Shown one piece after another: positions 8,220 to 15,962 of a stretch of DNA of 64,000 bases (position 1 is its first letter; the number at the start of each line of letters is the position of its first letter). The notes under the pieces are model-generated. The model saw nothing but the letters and a program-made list of their open reading frames with translations, had not been told where the DNA came from and searched no databases. Source of the DNA: VAZQ01 sp036498625 (lineage in GTDB: Bacteria; Pseudomonadota; Alphaproteobacteria; Rhizobiales; Xanthobacteraceae); assembly GCA_036498625.1 (NCBI GenBank), contig DASYFD010000162.1, positions 1 to 64,000 on the forward strand. Reading direction: 5' to 3'. The position numbers and the translations under genes are program-made.

Positions 8220-9226
8220 CGGTGACCTCCGCTTATCCGTTTCGCGGCCCGCGCGGTGATGCGATCGGCAAACGCGAGCACGGCGCGCGCCAGGGCCTCG
8301 CGGTCGTCGAGACTCTGCATCAGGGTGCGGGTGGTCTCAACCGGCAGATCCGGCATCGCAGCCATTTGAGAATCGGCATCGTCCATCACGTAGCCGTCGA
8401 TGAGGCCGCGGTAATGGGTCGCGACCGTCAGCGGATCGACCGAAAGTCCGAGCTCGGTCATCATTTTCGCGGTCGGTCCCTTCACGGCCCGCCCCGCGAT
8501 GATGGGGGAGACGGCGATTACCGGCGCCGCCGTGGCGGCGAGCGCCGCCCGCAAGCCGGGCAGCGCCAGGATCGGGTCGATGCTGATGAAGGGATTGGAG
8601 GGGCAGACGATCACCGCCCGCAGGCCCGGATGGCGCAGCGCCCCGATCACGTCGGGATGCGGGGCGGCCGTGTCGGCGCCCTCGAAAACAAAGCCGGTGA
8701 CCTGCGGGATGCACTGGCGGCCGACGAAATAGTGCTGGAAGTCGAGCACGCCGTCGCGGGTTTCCACGCGCGTGCGCACCTTGTCGTCGGTCATCGGCAG
8801 GATGCGGCTGGCGATGCCGAGCCGGCGCGCCACATCGGCGGTGATACCCGAGAGCGTCTCGCCGGCCTTGAGCCGCCGGGTACGCTCCACATGCATGGCG
8901 AGGTCGCGGTCGCCGAGCCGGAACCAGGTCTCGCCGCCAAGCTCCTTAAGGGTTGCCATGAACGACCAGGTCTCGTCGCGGCGCCCCCAGCCGGTCTGCA
9001 AATTGTCGAGACCGGCCAGCACATAGGTGAGCGTGTCGAGGTCGGGCGCGATAAGGAGGCCGAGATGCTCGAAGTCATCGCCGGTATTGGCCACCACGGT
9101 GAAGGTGCCGGCCGGCAGCACGCGTGCGAGGCCGAGCGCCAGCTTGGCCCCGCCGACGCCGCCCGAAAGCGCCAGCACCGGGCGCTCGTCGGTCGGTCGC
9201 AGGGCGGTCACGGGTGCCATTGTCAT
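8216..9226 (-). CDS. cofD: CofD/FbiA, phospho-lactate (or analogue) transferase to FO
   Basis: 336 residues. It transfers the activated phospho-acid moiety to FO, giving F420-0 or dehydro-F420-0. The N-terminal LSGGVGGAKLALGLARVL is the family signature, followed by TFTVVANTGDDFEHLGL and later CPSNPFISIDPIL, both conserved in CofD. The start at ATG 9224-9226 overlaps the cofE stop by one base (TGATG). A much longer frame continues upstream through the cofE and LLM genes, but that part is antisense-like shadow coding and not a fusion. Confidence 0.93.
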   Translation of the reverse strand: MTMAPVTALRPTDERPVLALSGGVGGAKLALGLARVLPAGTFTVVANTGDDFEHLGLLIAPDLDTLTYVLAGLDNLQTGWGRRDETWSFMATLKELGGETWFRLGDRDLAMHVERTRRLKAGETLSGITADVARRLGIASRILPMTDDKVRTRVETRDGVLDFQHYFVGRQCIPQVTGFVFEGADTAAPHPDVIGALRHPGLRAVIVCPSNPFISIDPILALPGLRAALAATAAPVIAVSPIIAGRAVKGPTAKMMTELGLSVDPLTVATHYRGLIDGYVMDDADSQMAAMPDLPVETTRTLMQSLDDREALARAVLAFADRITARAAKRISGGHR

Positions 9227-9999
9227 CACCGGAACAGATCTTCGGAGGTGGGGCGCAGGAGCGCGCGGGCCGCGATCGGCGCGTCGGTCAGGGCGAAGCC
9301 GGAGACCAGCACCGCCGGCTGCCCTTCGTCCGCCTGCCCCATGAGCAGCGATGCCGCGGCTGCGACCTCGTCCGCAAAGCCGGTCTCGGTGAACTGCAGC
9401 GGCCGGCCGTGCAGGTCGGGCTTGCCGCGCAGGTCCATCAGCGCCGGCACGCCGGCGGAGCCGAGCGCGATCCCGACCGTGCCGCGGCGCCAGGGCCGCC
9501 CGAAACTGTCGCTCACGATGACGCCGAGGCGCTTGGAATATTGGGCCGCGAAGGTGCTGCGCAATGTCTCGGCGGCGGCATCGGCGTCGATCGGCAGCAG
9601 CAGAACCGGTTCCTCGCCGGCGGCCGGCGCCACATTGGATTGATCGACGCCCGCATTGGCCATGATGTAGCCGGAGCGGTGCTCGACAATGAGCACGCCC
9701 TTGCCCTTGCGCACCACCCGGACCGATTCCGACAGGATTACCTCGACCAGCCGCGGATCCTTGTCCACCTCGACCGCAAGCTCGCGGGCATGCCACGACG
9801 GCTTGATGGCCGCGAGATCGACATAGCGCCCTTGCGTCTTCGACACTGCCTTCTGCGCCACCACCACGATATCGCCGTCGTCCGGGACCAGTCCCGCCCG
9901 GCCGAGCGCCATGACGATGATGGCGCCCAGGTCGTCGCCCGGCAGCAACAACGGGATGCCGGGAACGACGCTCAGCGTCAGGCGCTTGGGGGTCTTCAT
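9226..9999 (-). CDS. cofE: CofE, F420-0:gamma-L-glutamate ligase, stand-alone form
   Basis: 257 residues. It adds glutamates to F420-0 using GTP. Visible motifs are VPGIPLLLPGDDLG, VVVAQKAVSKTQGR, SESVRVVRKGKG and SDSFGRPWRRGTVG, which define the CofE fold. The protein ends after the ligase domain (PTSEDLFR), so the C-terminal nitroreductase-like domain that reduces dehydro-F420-0 in actinobacterial FbiB is absent. The ATG lies 3 nt after the upstream LLM gene stop, consistent with one operon. Confidence 0.93.
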   Translation of the reverse strand: MKTPKRLTLSVVPGIPLLLPGDDLGAIIVMALGRAGLVPDDGDIVVVAQKAVSKTQGRYVDLAAIKPSWHARELAVEVDKDPRLVEVILSESVRVVRKGKGVLIVEHRSGYIMANAGVDQSNVAPAAGEEPVLLLPIDADAAAETLRSTFAAQYSKRLGVIVSDSFGRPWRRGTVGIALGSAGVPALMDLRGKPDLHGRPLQFTETGFADEVAAAASLLMGQADEGQPAVLVSGFALTDAPIAARALLRPTSEDLFR

Positions 10000-10002
10000 T
10001 GC

Positions 10003-11025
10003 TCAGCCGAAGGCGGCACCGCCGAAGGCGGCGCGCAATCGCGGCAGGACCTGCTCGCCATAGAGATGCAGAAACCGTTTCTGGTCCGGGCCGGGGGCGT
10101 GGAACACCAGGTGACGAAAACCCAGATCGGCATAGGCCTTGATCCGTTCCACATGCTCGTCGGGATCGGTCGAGACGATCCAGCGCTTGGCGGTGCGCTC
10201 GACCGGCAGCGCATCGGCGAGCTTCTCGATCTCGACCGCATCCTCGACCGAAACCTTCTCCTCCGGCGACAGCGCCAGGGCGGCCCAGTTCCGGGTGTCG
10301 TCCAGCGCCCGCCGCCGATCGGTATCGAACGAGACCTTCAACTCGATCATGCGGTCGATCGAGTCGGAGGCGCGGCCGGCTGCCTGCAGCCCGGCCGCCA
10401 CATTGGGCAGCAGGGTTTCGGTATAGAGCTCGGGCGCCTTGCCACTGGTGCAAATATAGCCTTCGGCGATCTCGCCGGCCATCTTGGCGACGGTCGGGCC
10501 GGAGGCCGCCACATAGATCGGAACCGGCTTTTCGGGGCGGTCGTAGATGGTGGCCTTCTCGGTCTTGTAGTACTGGCCCTCGAAGGTGACCCGCTCCTTG
10601 GTCCACAGCGCCCGCATCAGCTCGATCGCTTCCCGAAGCCGTGCTTGCCGCTCCTTGAAGCCCGGCCACTTGATGCCGAGCGCCGGCACGTCGTTGAGCG
10701 ACTCGCCGCTGCCGAGCCCGAGCACCACACGGCCCGGAAACATCACCCCGAGCGTGGCGAAGGCCTGCGCCACCACGGAAGGATGGTACCGGAAGGTCGG
10801 CGTCATCACGCTGGTGCCGATGATGACGCGTTCGGTGCGTGCGCCGAGCGCCCCCAGCCAGGCGATCGACGACGGCGCGTGCCCGTCGGTGTGCTTCCAC
10901 GGCTGAAAGTGGTCGCTGATGAACACGGAATCGAAGCCGACCGCCTCCGCGGTGCGGGAAAAATCCAGCAGCTCGTTGGGTCCGAACTGCTCAGCGGACG
11001 CCTTGTATCCGATCCTCAGCACCAC
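10003..11025 (-). CDS. F420-dependent LLM oxidoreductase, glucose-6-phosphate dehydrogenase (Fgd)-like
   Basis: 340 residues. It strongly resembles mycobacterial Fgd: LRIGYKASAEQF at the start, SDHFQPWKHTDGHAP, TSVMTPTFRYHPSVVAQAFA and GYICTSGK. The residues matching Fgd catalytic positions are present (D38, H39, W43, E108, N111). Fgd enzymes reduce F420 with glucose-6-phosphate; related enzymes use alcohols or other hydride donors, so the substrate is uncertain. The start is GTG 11023-11025 with AGGAG six bases upstream. It is the first gene of the F420 operon, which suggests it supplies reduced F420. Confidence 0.88.
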   Translation of the reverse strand: MVLRIGYKASAEQFGPNELLDFSRTAEAVGFDSVFISDHFQPWKHTDGHAPSSIAWLGALGARTERVIIGTSVMTPTFRYHPSVVAQAFATLGVMFPGRVVLGLGSGESLNDVPALGIKWPGFKERQARLREAIELMRALWTKERVTFEGQYYKTEKATIYDRPEKPVPIYVAASGPTVAKMAGEIAEGYICTSGKAPELYTETLLPNVAAGLQAAGRASDSIDRMIELKVSFDTDRRRALDDTRNWAALALSPEEKVSVEDAVEIEKLADALPVERTAKRWIVSTDPDEHVERIKAYADLGFRHLVFHAPGPDQKRFLHLYGEQVLPRLRAAFGGAAFG

Positions 11026-11043
11026 GCACTCCTGTTGTTTTGG

Positions 11044-11123
11044 CGAATGGCGAGTAGTGAGTAGTGAGTAGTGAGTCTTCCTTATTTTCTATTCGCTATT
11101 CGCTACTCCCCACTCACTACTCC
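11044..11123. repeat. Heptamer-repeat hairpin, copy 2
   Basis: The left arm (about 11044-11076) reads GCGAATGGCGAGTAGTGAG with further AGTGAGT units. The right arm (about 11090-11123) is complementary, ending CACTCACTACTCC. The right arm overlaps the end of the DUF35 gene. Copy 1 is at 3810-3912; the two enclose the genes from 3917 to 11025. Confidence 0.85.
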
Positions 11124-11557
11124 ACCACCTCAAACACCGGCACCACCAGATCCTCGGCGCGCTGTTCAAAAGCCACCTTGACCTTCTGGCCGACCTTGAG
11201 CGCCTCGTTCGGCGTGCCCACGATATTGGAGAACATGCGCAAGCCCTCCTCCAGCTCGATGAAGGCCACGTTGTAGGGCACGCGCTTGGCCCAATAGGGA
11301 TGATAGCCGCGGTGGATGACGATGTAGGAGGAGAGCTCGCCGCGGCCCGACAGCTCGCGCCATTCATAACCGATCGACAGGCAGTTGGGGCAGATCGCGG
11401 CCGCCGGATAGCGCCGCTCATGGCAGTGCGTGCATTGCTGCGCCATCAGCTTGTGGGCGCGGCAGCCGTCCCAGAACGGCTTGTTGATCTCGCTGATCAC
11501 GGGCTTGATCGGCAGCGGATCGGCGGGTGCGGTGGTGGCAGTCTGGCTCATGGTCAT
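11117..11557 (-). CDS. DUF35 zinc-ribbon/OB-fold protein, partner of the thiolase-like protein
   Basis: 146 residues. The zinc ribbon cysteines are C42, C45, C56 and C59 (CTHC and CPNC), followed by the OB-fold part (GELSSYIVIHRGYHPYWA, VPYNVAFIELEEG). DUF35 proteins bind acyl-CoA and form heterocomplexes with thiolase-fold partners; in steroid catabolism such pairs act as retro-aldolases. The gene lies 13 nt after the thiolase-like gene in the same direction. ATG 11555-11557 is taken as start, with a second ATG two codons on. It ends the CoA operon just before the F420 module. Confidence 0.88.
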   Translation of the reverse strand: MTMSQTATTAPADPLPIKPVISEINKPFWDGCRAHKLMAQQCTHCHERRYPAAAICPNCLSIGYEWRELSGRGELSSYIVIHRGYHPYWAKRVPYNVAFIELEEGLRMFSNIVGTPNEALKVGQKVKVAFEQRAEDLVVPVFEVVE

Positions 11558-11570
11558 GGTCCGAAAATGA

Positions 11571-12710
11571 TTATTGTCCGAGGATCATCGCGCTGGCGGT
11601 ATTGAGGGTCATGCCGCGGCCGGTGACCAGGCAGGTTTCTGCGTCCTTGACCTGCCGTGGCCCGCACTCCCCGCGGATCTGGCGCACGCCCTCGACCACG
11701 TGCAGCCAGCCCTGCATGTAGGATTCCGAGAGGTTGCCGCCGGCGGTATTGATCGGAAGCTCGCCGCCGAGCCCGATGCGCTTGCCGCCCTCCACAAACG
11801 GCCCGGCCTCGCCGATCTTGCAGAAGCCGGCGTGCTCCAGCCAGAACAGCACCGCCACCGTGAAGTTGTCGTAGAGCTGAGCCACGTCGATGTCGCCGGG
11901 GCCGACGCCCGCCATCTTGTAGGCATCGGCGATGCAGCGCGCCTGATGCGGCAGGTACCACCAGTCGGGTTCGCGCAAATTCTCCATGGTGTGGCCCTGG
12001 CCCATCCCCAGGATCGACACCGGCTTCTTCTTGGCATCGCGCGCCCGCTCCGGCGACGTCACCAGGATGCAGACCGCGCCGTCGGAGATGAGGCAGCAGT
12101 CGAGCATATGCAACGGATCGACGATCAACCGCGATTTCTGGTGGTCCTCGAGGGTGATCGGCTCCTGCATGACCGCGTTGGGATTCATCGAGGCATGCCG
12201 GCGACAGGTGACCGCGATCCAGCCGAGCTGCTCGCTCGTGGTGCCGTAGAGCGCCATGTGCCGGCGCATGCCGAGCGCCGAATTGGCGGCATTGCCGAGC
12301 ATGCCCCATACCGCCCAGGTGTCCTCGCCGCCGGCGGCGGCGCCGAACTTGTTGCCCGAGGTGCGCGCGGTGTCGGCGAAGATGCAGGCCACCACCTTGG
12401 CCATGCCGTTCTGCACCGCCATGGCGGCAGCCTCGACGCAGGCCCCTGCGGTCGCGCCGCCCATCACCAGGCTGCCGGTGTAGCGCGGATTGATGCCCAG
12501 TCGCTCGCCCAGCACCAGATAGTTCTTGGCGGCTTCCGGCGACGCGGTGCCCGGCAGCGTCATCAGACCATCGATTTCGCTCTTGTCGATGCCGGAATCC
12601 GCGAGCGCATTGCGCAGCGCTTCCGCCGCCAAGGTGACCGGGGTCTCCTCCGGCAGCTTGCCCTGCCGCGACTGCCCGACACCGCAGATCGAAGCCATTC
12701 GCCACGCCAT
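11571..12710 (-). CDS. Thiolase-fold (SCP2/Ltp2-like) protein, probably non-canonical
   Basis: 379 residues from ATG 12708-12710 with AGGGG seven bases upstream. It has the thiolase fold (IDGLMTLPGTAS, YTGSLVMGGATAGACVEAAA, DVAQLYDNFTVAVLFWLE, NTAGGNLSESYMQGW). The segment that carries the nucleophilic Cys in true thiolases (VCGSG) reads VMGGA here, and the usual HPxGATG motif reads ESYMQGW. By motif this looks like the Ltp2/SCP2-like branch, which with a DUF35 partner does retro-aldol cleavage, not CoA-dependent thiolysis. One base separates it from the enoyl-CoA hydratase stop. Confidence 0.82.
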   Translation of the reverse strand: MAWRMASICGVGQSRQGKLPEETPVTLAAEALRNALADSGIDKSEIDGLMTLPGTASPEAAKNYLVLGERLGINPRYTGSLVMGGATAGACVEAAAMAVQNGMAKVVACIFADTARTSGNKFGAAAGGEDTWAVWGMLGNAANSALGMRRHMALYGTTSEQLGWIAVTCRRHASMNPNAVMQEPITLEDHQKSRLIVDPLHMLDCCLISDGAVCILVTSPERARDAKKKPVSILGMGQGHTMENLREPDWWYLPHQARCIADAYKMAGVGPGDIDVAQLYDNFTVAVLFWLEHAGFCKIGEAGPFVEGGKRIGLGGELPINTAGGNLSESYMQGWLHVVEGVRQIRGECGPRQVKDAETCLVTGRGMTLNTASAMILGQ

Positions 12711-12711
12711 T

Positions 12712-13491
12712 CTATTTCCCCTGAAAATTCGGTTTGCGTTTTTCGCGGAACGCCTTGCGGCCTTCCTCGCGATCCTGGGTGGCGGTGAGGGCGCCATAGA
12801 GCGCGCGCTCGAGCTCGAAGCCGGCCGCGAGCGGCAGGTCGGTAGCGGCGCGCAGCGCCTTCTTGATGGCGACCAGCGACAGTGGGGCGTTCTCGGCGAT
12901 GACACCGGCGAGCGCGAAGGCGCGCCCCATCAGGGCGTCGGGCGCATGCAGCTCGGACACGAGGCCCGAGGCGAGCGCCTGCTCGGCCGAGATCAGCTCG
13001 CCGGTGAACAGCATCTGGGCCGCAAAGGTGCGGCCGACCGCGCTCACCAGCCGCTGGGTGCCGCCGCTGCCCGGCAGGCTGCCGATCCGCACCTCGGTAA
13101 GGCCGAAGCGCGCCGCCGTCGAGGCGATGCGCAGGTCGCAGGCGAGCGCCATCTCGAGGCCGCCGCCGACCGCCACGCCATTGAGCGCGGCAATCACCGG
13201 CTTGCTGAAGGCGTCGAGCGGCGCGGTCAGGCGCGCGCGTGTCACGATCGGGCTGGCCGCAATGCTCGAATGCACCGGCACATTGCCGGGGGTGGCGAGA
13301 TCGACGCCGGCGCAGAATGCGGTGCCGGCACCGGTCAGGATCACGACCCGGATCGCGAGATCGTCGTCCAGGCGCGCGAATGCCTGCGTCAGCGCCTCAC
13401 GGGTGGCATCGTCGATGGCGTTGCGCTTTTCGGGACGGTTGAGGGTGAGGCAGGCGACGCCGGCCTCGCGTGTGATCTCGAGATCGCTCAC
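12712..13491 (-). CDS. Enoyl-CoA hydratase/isomerase (crotonase) family protein
   Basis: 259 residues. Crotonase features are LTLNRPEKRNAID, the oxyanion segment AFCAGVDL, GGGLEMALACDLRIA and FGLTEVRIGSLPGSGGTQRL. The glutamates matching both catalytic Glu of classical hydratases (in GGGLE and LTE) are present, so hydration of an enoyl-CoA is plausible. The start is GTG 13489-13491, which overlaps the upstream CoA-transferase stop by four bases (GTGA) and has GAGG seven bases before it. It probably acts between the CoA-transferases and the thiolase-like/DUF35 pair. Confidence 0.88.
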   Translation of the reverse strand: MSDLEITREAGVACLTLNRPEKRNAIDDATREALTQAFARLDDDLAIRVVILTGAGTAFCAGVDLATPGNVPVHSSIAASPIVTRARLTAPLDAFSKPVIAALNGVAVGGGLEMALACDLRIASTAARFGLTEVRIGSLPGSGGTQRLVSAVGRTFAAQMLFTGELISAEQALASGLVSELHAPDALMGRAFALAGVIAENAPLSLVAIKKALRAATDLPLAAGFELERALYGALTATQDREEGRKAFREKRKPNFQGK

Positions 13492-14699
13492 CACAGCACC
13501 TCTTCCTTCATGAGCCGTGTGCACTCGCTGTCTGACAGGCCGAGCAAAGTGGTGGCGATCTCGCGCGTCTGCTCGCCCAGGAGCGGCGGCGGCGCAGGCT
13601 CGCGCTGGCGCCCTTCCTCGACCGAGAAGAACGGCGGCACGTTGACGGTGATGCGGCCCATCTCGGCATGATCGATGGAGCGCCAGTAGCCACGCGCATT
13701 GAGCTGGCGATCCTCCATGACGTCGCGGCTGGTCTCCACCACCGAGCAGGCGATGCCGCGCGCCTGCAGGGCGAGCACCAGTGCGTCGGCCTGATGGCGG
13801 CGGGTCTCCTGCGCAAGCTTCCCCTCGATCACATCGATGCCGGCGCTGCGCCCCATGAGGGTATCGAAAGCCGGATCGGTCATCCAGGGCGGGCGCCCCA
13901 GCGCCTCGACCAGGGCCTGCCAGCCGGCATCGTTCTCGATCTCGATCGCGCACCACACGTCGTCGCCCATGCAGGGGAATACGCCGCATGGCACCGAGCC
14001 GTCGCGCCGGTTGCCGGTGCGGCGCGGCAGCACGCCCGATGCCGAGTAGCGCAGGATGCTGGGGCCCAGCAGGTTGACCGTCGATTCGAGCTGCGCCAGC
14101 TCGACATATTGGCCTTCGCCGGTGCGGGCGCGATGGAAGATGGCGGCGAGCAGCCCGACCAGCGCATGGCCCGGATTGGGGATGTGATCGGGATAATGCG
14201 TTCCGGTGCCGATCGGCGCCCGGTCGGGCGATCCCGACATCTCGACCAGCCCGGAGATCGCCGATATGGTCGAACCGAACCCGATATAGCTCTTGTGCGG
14301 GCCCGAGCTGCCCTGCATCGGCATGGCAAGATAGATCAGCGAAGGATCGGCAGCCGCCAGCTCGGCGTAGCCGAGCCCCCAGCGCTCCATGATGCCGGGC
14401 CGGAAATTGTTGGTGACGACCGAGCACTTGCGCGCCAGCTGCCGGGCGAGCGCGCGCGCCTCCGGGCGCCCCATGTTGAGCGCGATGCTCTTCTTGTTGG
14501 TGTTGCGCGAGGCGAAATAGCCGGAGCCTTCCAGGTGCCTGGCGCCGCTCTTGTGCGGCCCGGAGAGCCGCAGGTTGTCTGGATGGGCGTGCGACTCGAC
14601 CTTGATCACGTCGGCGCCGAGGTCGGCGAGCAGCCGCGTCACGAAGGCGCCGGCGCCCACCCAGCAGAAATCCAGCACACGGAGATCGGAGAAGCGCAT
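13488..14699 (-). CDS. CaiB/BaiF family CoA-transferase (class III), first of two
   Basis: 403 residues. Family features are LRVLDFCWVGAGAFVTRLLADLGADVIK, then NTNKKSIALNM, FRPGIMERWGLGYAEL and the GTHYPDHIPNPGHA segment around the likely catalytic Asp. Class III CoA-transferases move CoA between organic acids through an aspartyl-CoA thioester. The ATG follows the TGA of the next CaiB gene directly (TGAATG). The pair of CaiB genes may form a heteromer or activate two different acids; the substrate is unknown. Confidence 0.88.
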   Translation of the reverse strand: MRFSDLRVLDFCWVGAGAFVTRLLADLGADVIKVESHAHPDNLRLSGPHKSGARHLEGSGYFASRNTNKKSIALNMGRPEARALARQLARKCSVVTNNFRPGIMERWGLGYAELAAADPSLIYLAMPMQGSSGPHKSYIGFGSTISAISGLVEMSGSPDRAPIGTGTHYPDHIPNPGHALVGLLAAIFHRARTGEGQYVELAQLESTVNLLGPSILRYSASGVLPRRTGNRRDGSVPCGVFPCMGDDVWCAIEIENDAGWQALVEALGRPPWMTDPAFDTLMGRSAGIDVIEGKLAQETRRHQADALVLALQARGIACSVVETSRDVMEDRQLNARGYWRSIDHAEMGRITVNVPPFFSVEEGRQREPAPPPLLGEQTREIATTLLGLSDSECTRLMKEEVLW

Positions 14700-15962
14700 T
14701 CACACGACCCCGGCGTTGGCGAGCGCGCGCAGGTCGCCCTCGCTCAAGCCGAGCTCCTCCACAAAGACCGCGCGGTTGTGCCCGCCGCTTGCGGGCGCGG
14801 CGCTGTGCAGCGCGGCCGGCGTGCCGCTCAGGCGATAGGGCGGGCCCGGCACCGTCAGGTCGCGGCCGAGCGCGCCGTCATGGAGCGAGCGGAAATAATC
14901 GTTGGCGCGCAATTGCGGGTCATCGACGATGTCGGCCACCGTATTGACCGGCGCGATCGCGATCTGCTTTTCCTGCCCTTCGCGATAGAGCTCCTGCTTG
15001 CTGCGCGTGGCGCAAAAGGCGCCGAAGATTTCGGCAAAACGCGCGATGCCTTCCGGGCTCTGGCGAAACTTGAAGTCGTGCCAGCGCTCGTCGAGGAGCT
15101 CAGCTCCGCCCGGCGTGCCGCTGTCGGCGATCCACTGCACCAGGGTCTTGAACGCCTTGGCGGTGCCGAGCCGTCCCGCCACCATGCTGATATAGCCATC
15201 CTGGCAGGGATAAACGCCGGTGCCGGCCTCGCGCGCCTGGTCGCCGGTGCGGCGGCGGATGCTGCCGCTCAGGTACCATTCGGGAATTGCGTCCTCAAGC
15301 GCGAAGGCGATGCATTCCTGGCCCGACACGTCCAGCCACTGGCCGTGATTGGTGCCGCCATTGTTCGTGTTCTGCCGCTCCAGCAGCGCCTTGAGGGTGG
15401 CGACCGCGCCGAAGATCGCCGACGCCAGAAAGCCCTGCTCACCGGCGACCGCGACCGGCCCGATCTCGGGATAGCCGCCGAGCGACAGCAGCCCGCCGGC
15501 CGCCAACAAGGTGAGATCGGTGGCATGGAATTTCGCGCACGGTCCGGTCTGGCCATAGGGCGTCACCGACACAAGAATAATTCCCGGGTTGCGGTCCCGC
15601 ATGGTGTCGTAGCCGATGCCCCACGCCGACAGCGTGCCGGGCGCGAAGGTCTCGATCACCACGTCGCTTTTGGCCACCAGGTCGCCGAACAGGCGGCGGC
15701 CGTCGGCGCAGCTGAGATCGAGCGTGACGGCCTTCTTGTTGGCGTTCCAGAACGCATGCGCGCAGCTCTCGGCCCCGTGCGCGGTGGCGGCGAGCGGCGC
15801 GGCGCGGCGCAACGCGCTGCCCTGCGGCGGCTCGATGCGGATGACCTCGGCGCCCAGGTCGGCGAGCAGGCGGCTCGCATAGGCGACTGCGTTGTCGGCG
15901 AGATCGAGCACGCGGATGCCCGCGAGCGCCACCCGTCCGGTTGCGGGATTGTCATTCGGCAT
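14700..15962 (-). CDS. CaiB/BaiF family CoA-transferase (class III), second of two
   Basis: 420 residues. It shows IRVLDLADNAVAYASRLLADLG, EVIRIEPPQGS, NANKKAVTLDL, FAPGTLSAWGIGYD and FHATDLTLLAAGG, all CaiB-like. In the last segment the Asp (ATDLTL) sits where family III enzymes have their nucleophile. It overlaps the RpiR gene by 11 bp and abuts the other CaiB gene, so all are cotranscribed. It is clearly divergent from its neighbour, which argues for different roles and against a recent duplication. Confidence 0.88.
   Translation of the reverse strand: MPNDNPATGRVALAGIRVLDLADNAVAYASRLLADLGAEVIRIEPPQGSALRRAAPLAATAHGAESCAHAFWNANKKAVTLDLSCADGRRLFGDLVAKSDVVIETFAPGTLSAWGIGYDTMRDRNPGIILVSVTPYGQTGPCAKFHATDLTLLAAGGLLSLGGYPEIGPVAVAGEQGFLASAIFGAVATLKALLERQNTNNGGTNHGQWLDVSGQECIAFALEDAIPEWYLSGSIRRRTGDQAREAGTGVYPCQDGYISMVAGRLGTAKAFKTLVQWIADSGTPGGAELLDERWHDFKFRQSPEGIARFAEIFGAFCATRSKQELYREGQEKQIAIAPVNTVADIVDDPQLRANDYFRSLHDGALGRDLTVPGPPYRLSGTPAALHSAAPASGGHNRAVFVEELGLSEGDLRALANAGVV

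Noticed and set aside
8216..10900. Possible fusion of cofD with an upstream 560-residue domain
   Set aside because: The upstream part is out of frame with the real cofE and LLM genes and is low complexity; cofD begins at ATG 9224-9226 with its normal length.
9124..11064. Long plus-strand frame (646 codons) opposite the cofD-LLM genes
   Set aside because: Same GC-driven shadow effect; cofE, cofD and the Fgd-like gene on the minus strand are certain from motifs.
12712..14703. Possible fusion of the enoyl-CoA hydratase with a long N-terminal part
   Set aside because: The extra part is the shadow frame of the CaiB gene; the hydratase starts at GTG 13489-13491 at the GTGA overlap.
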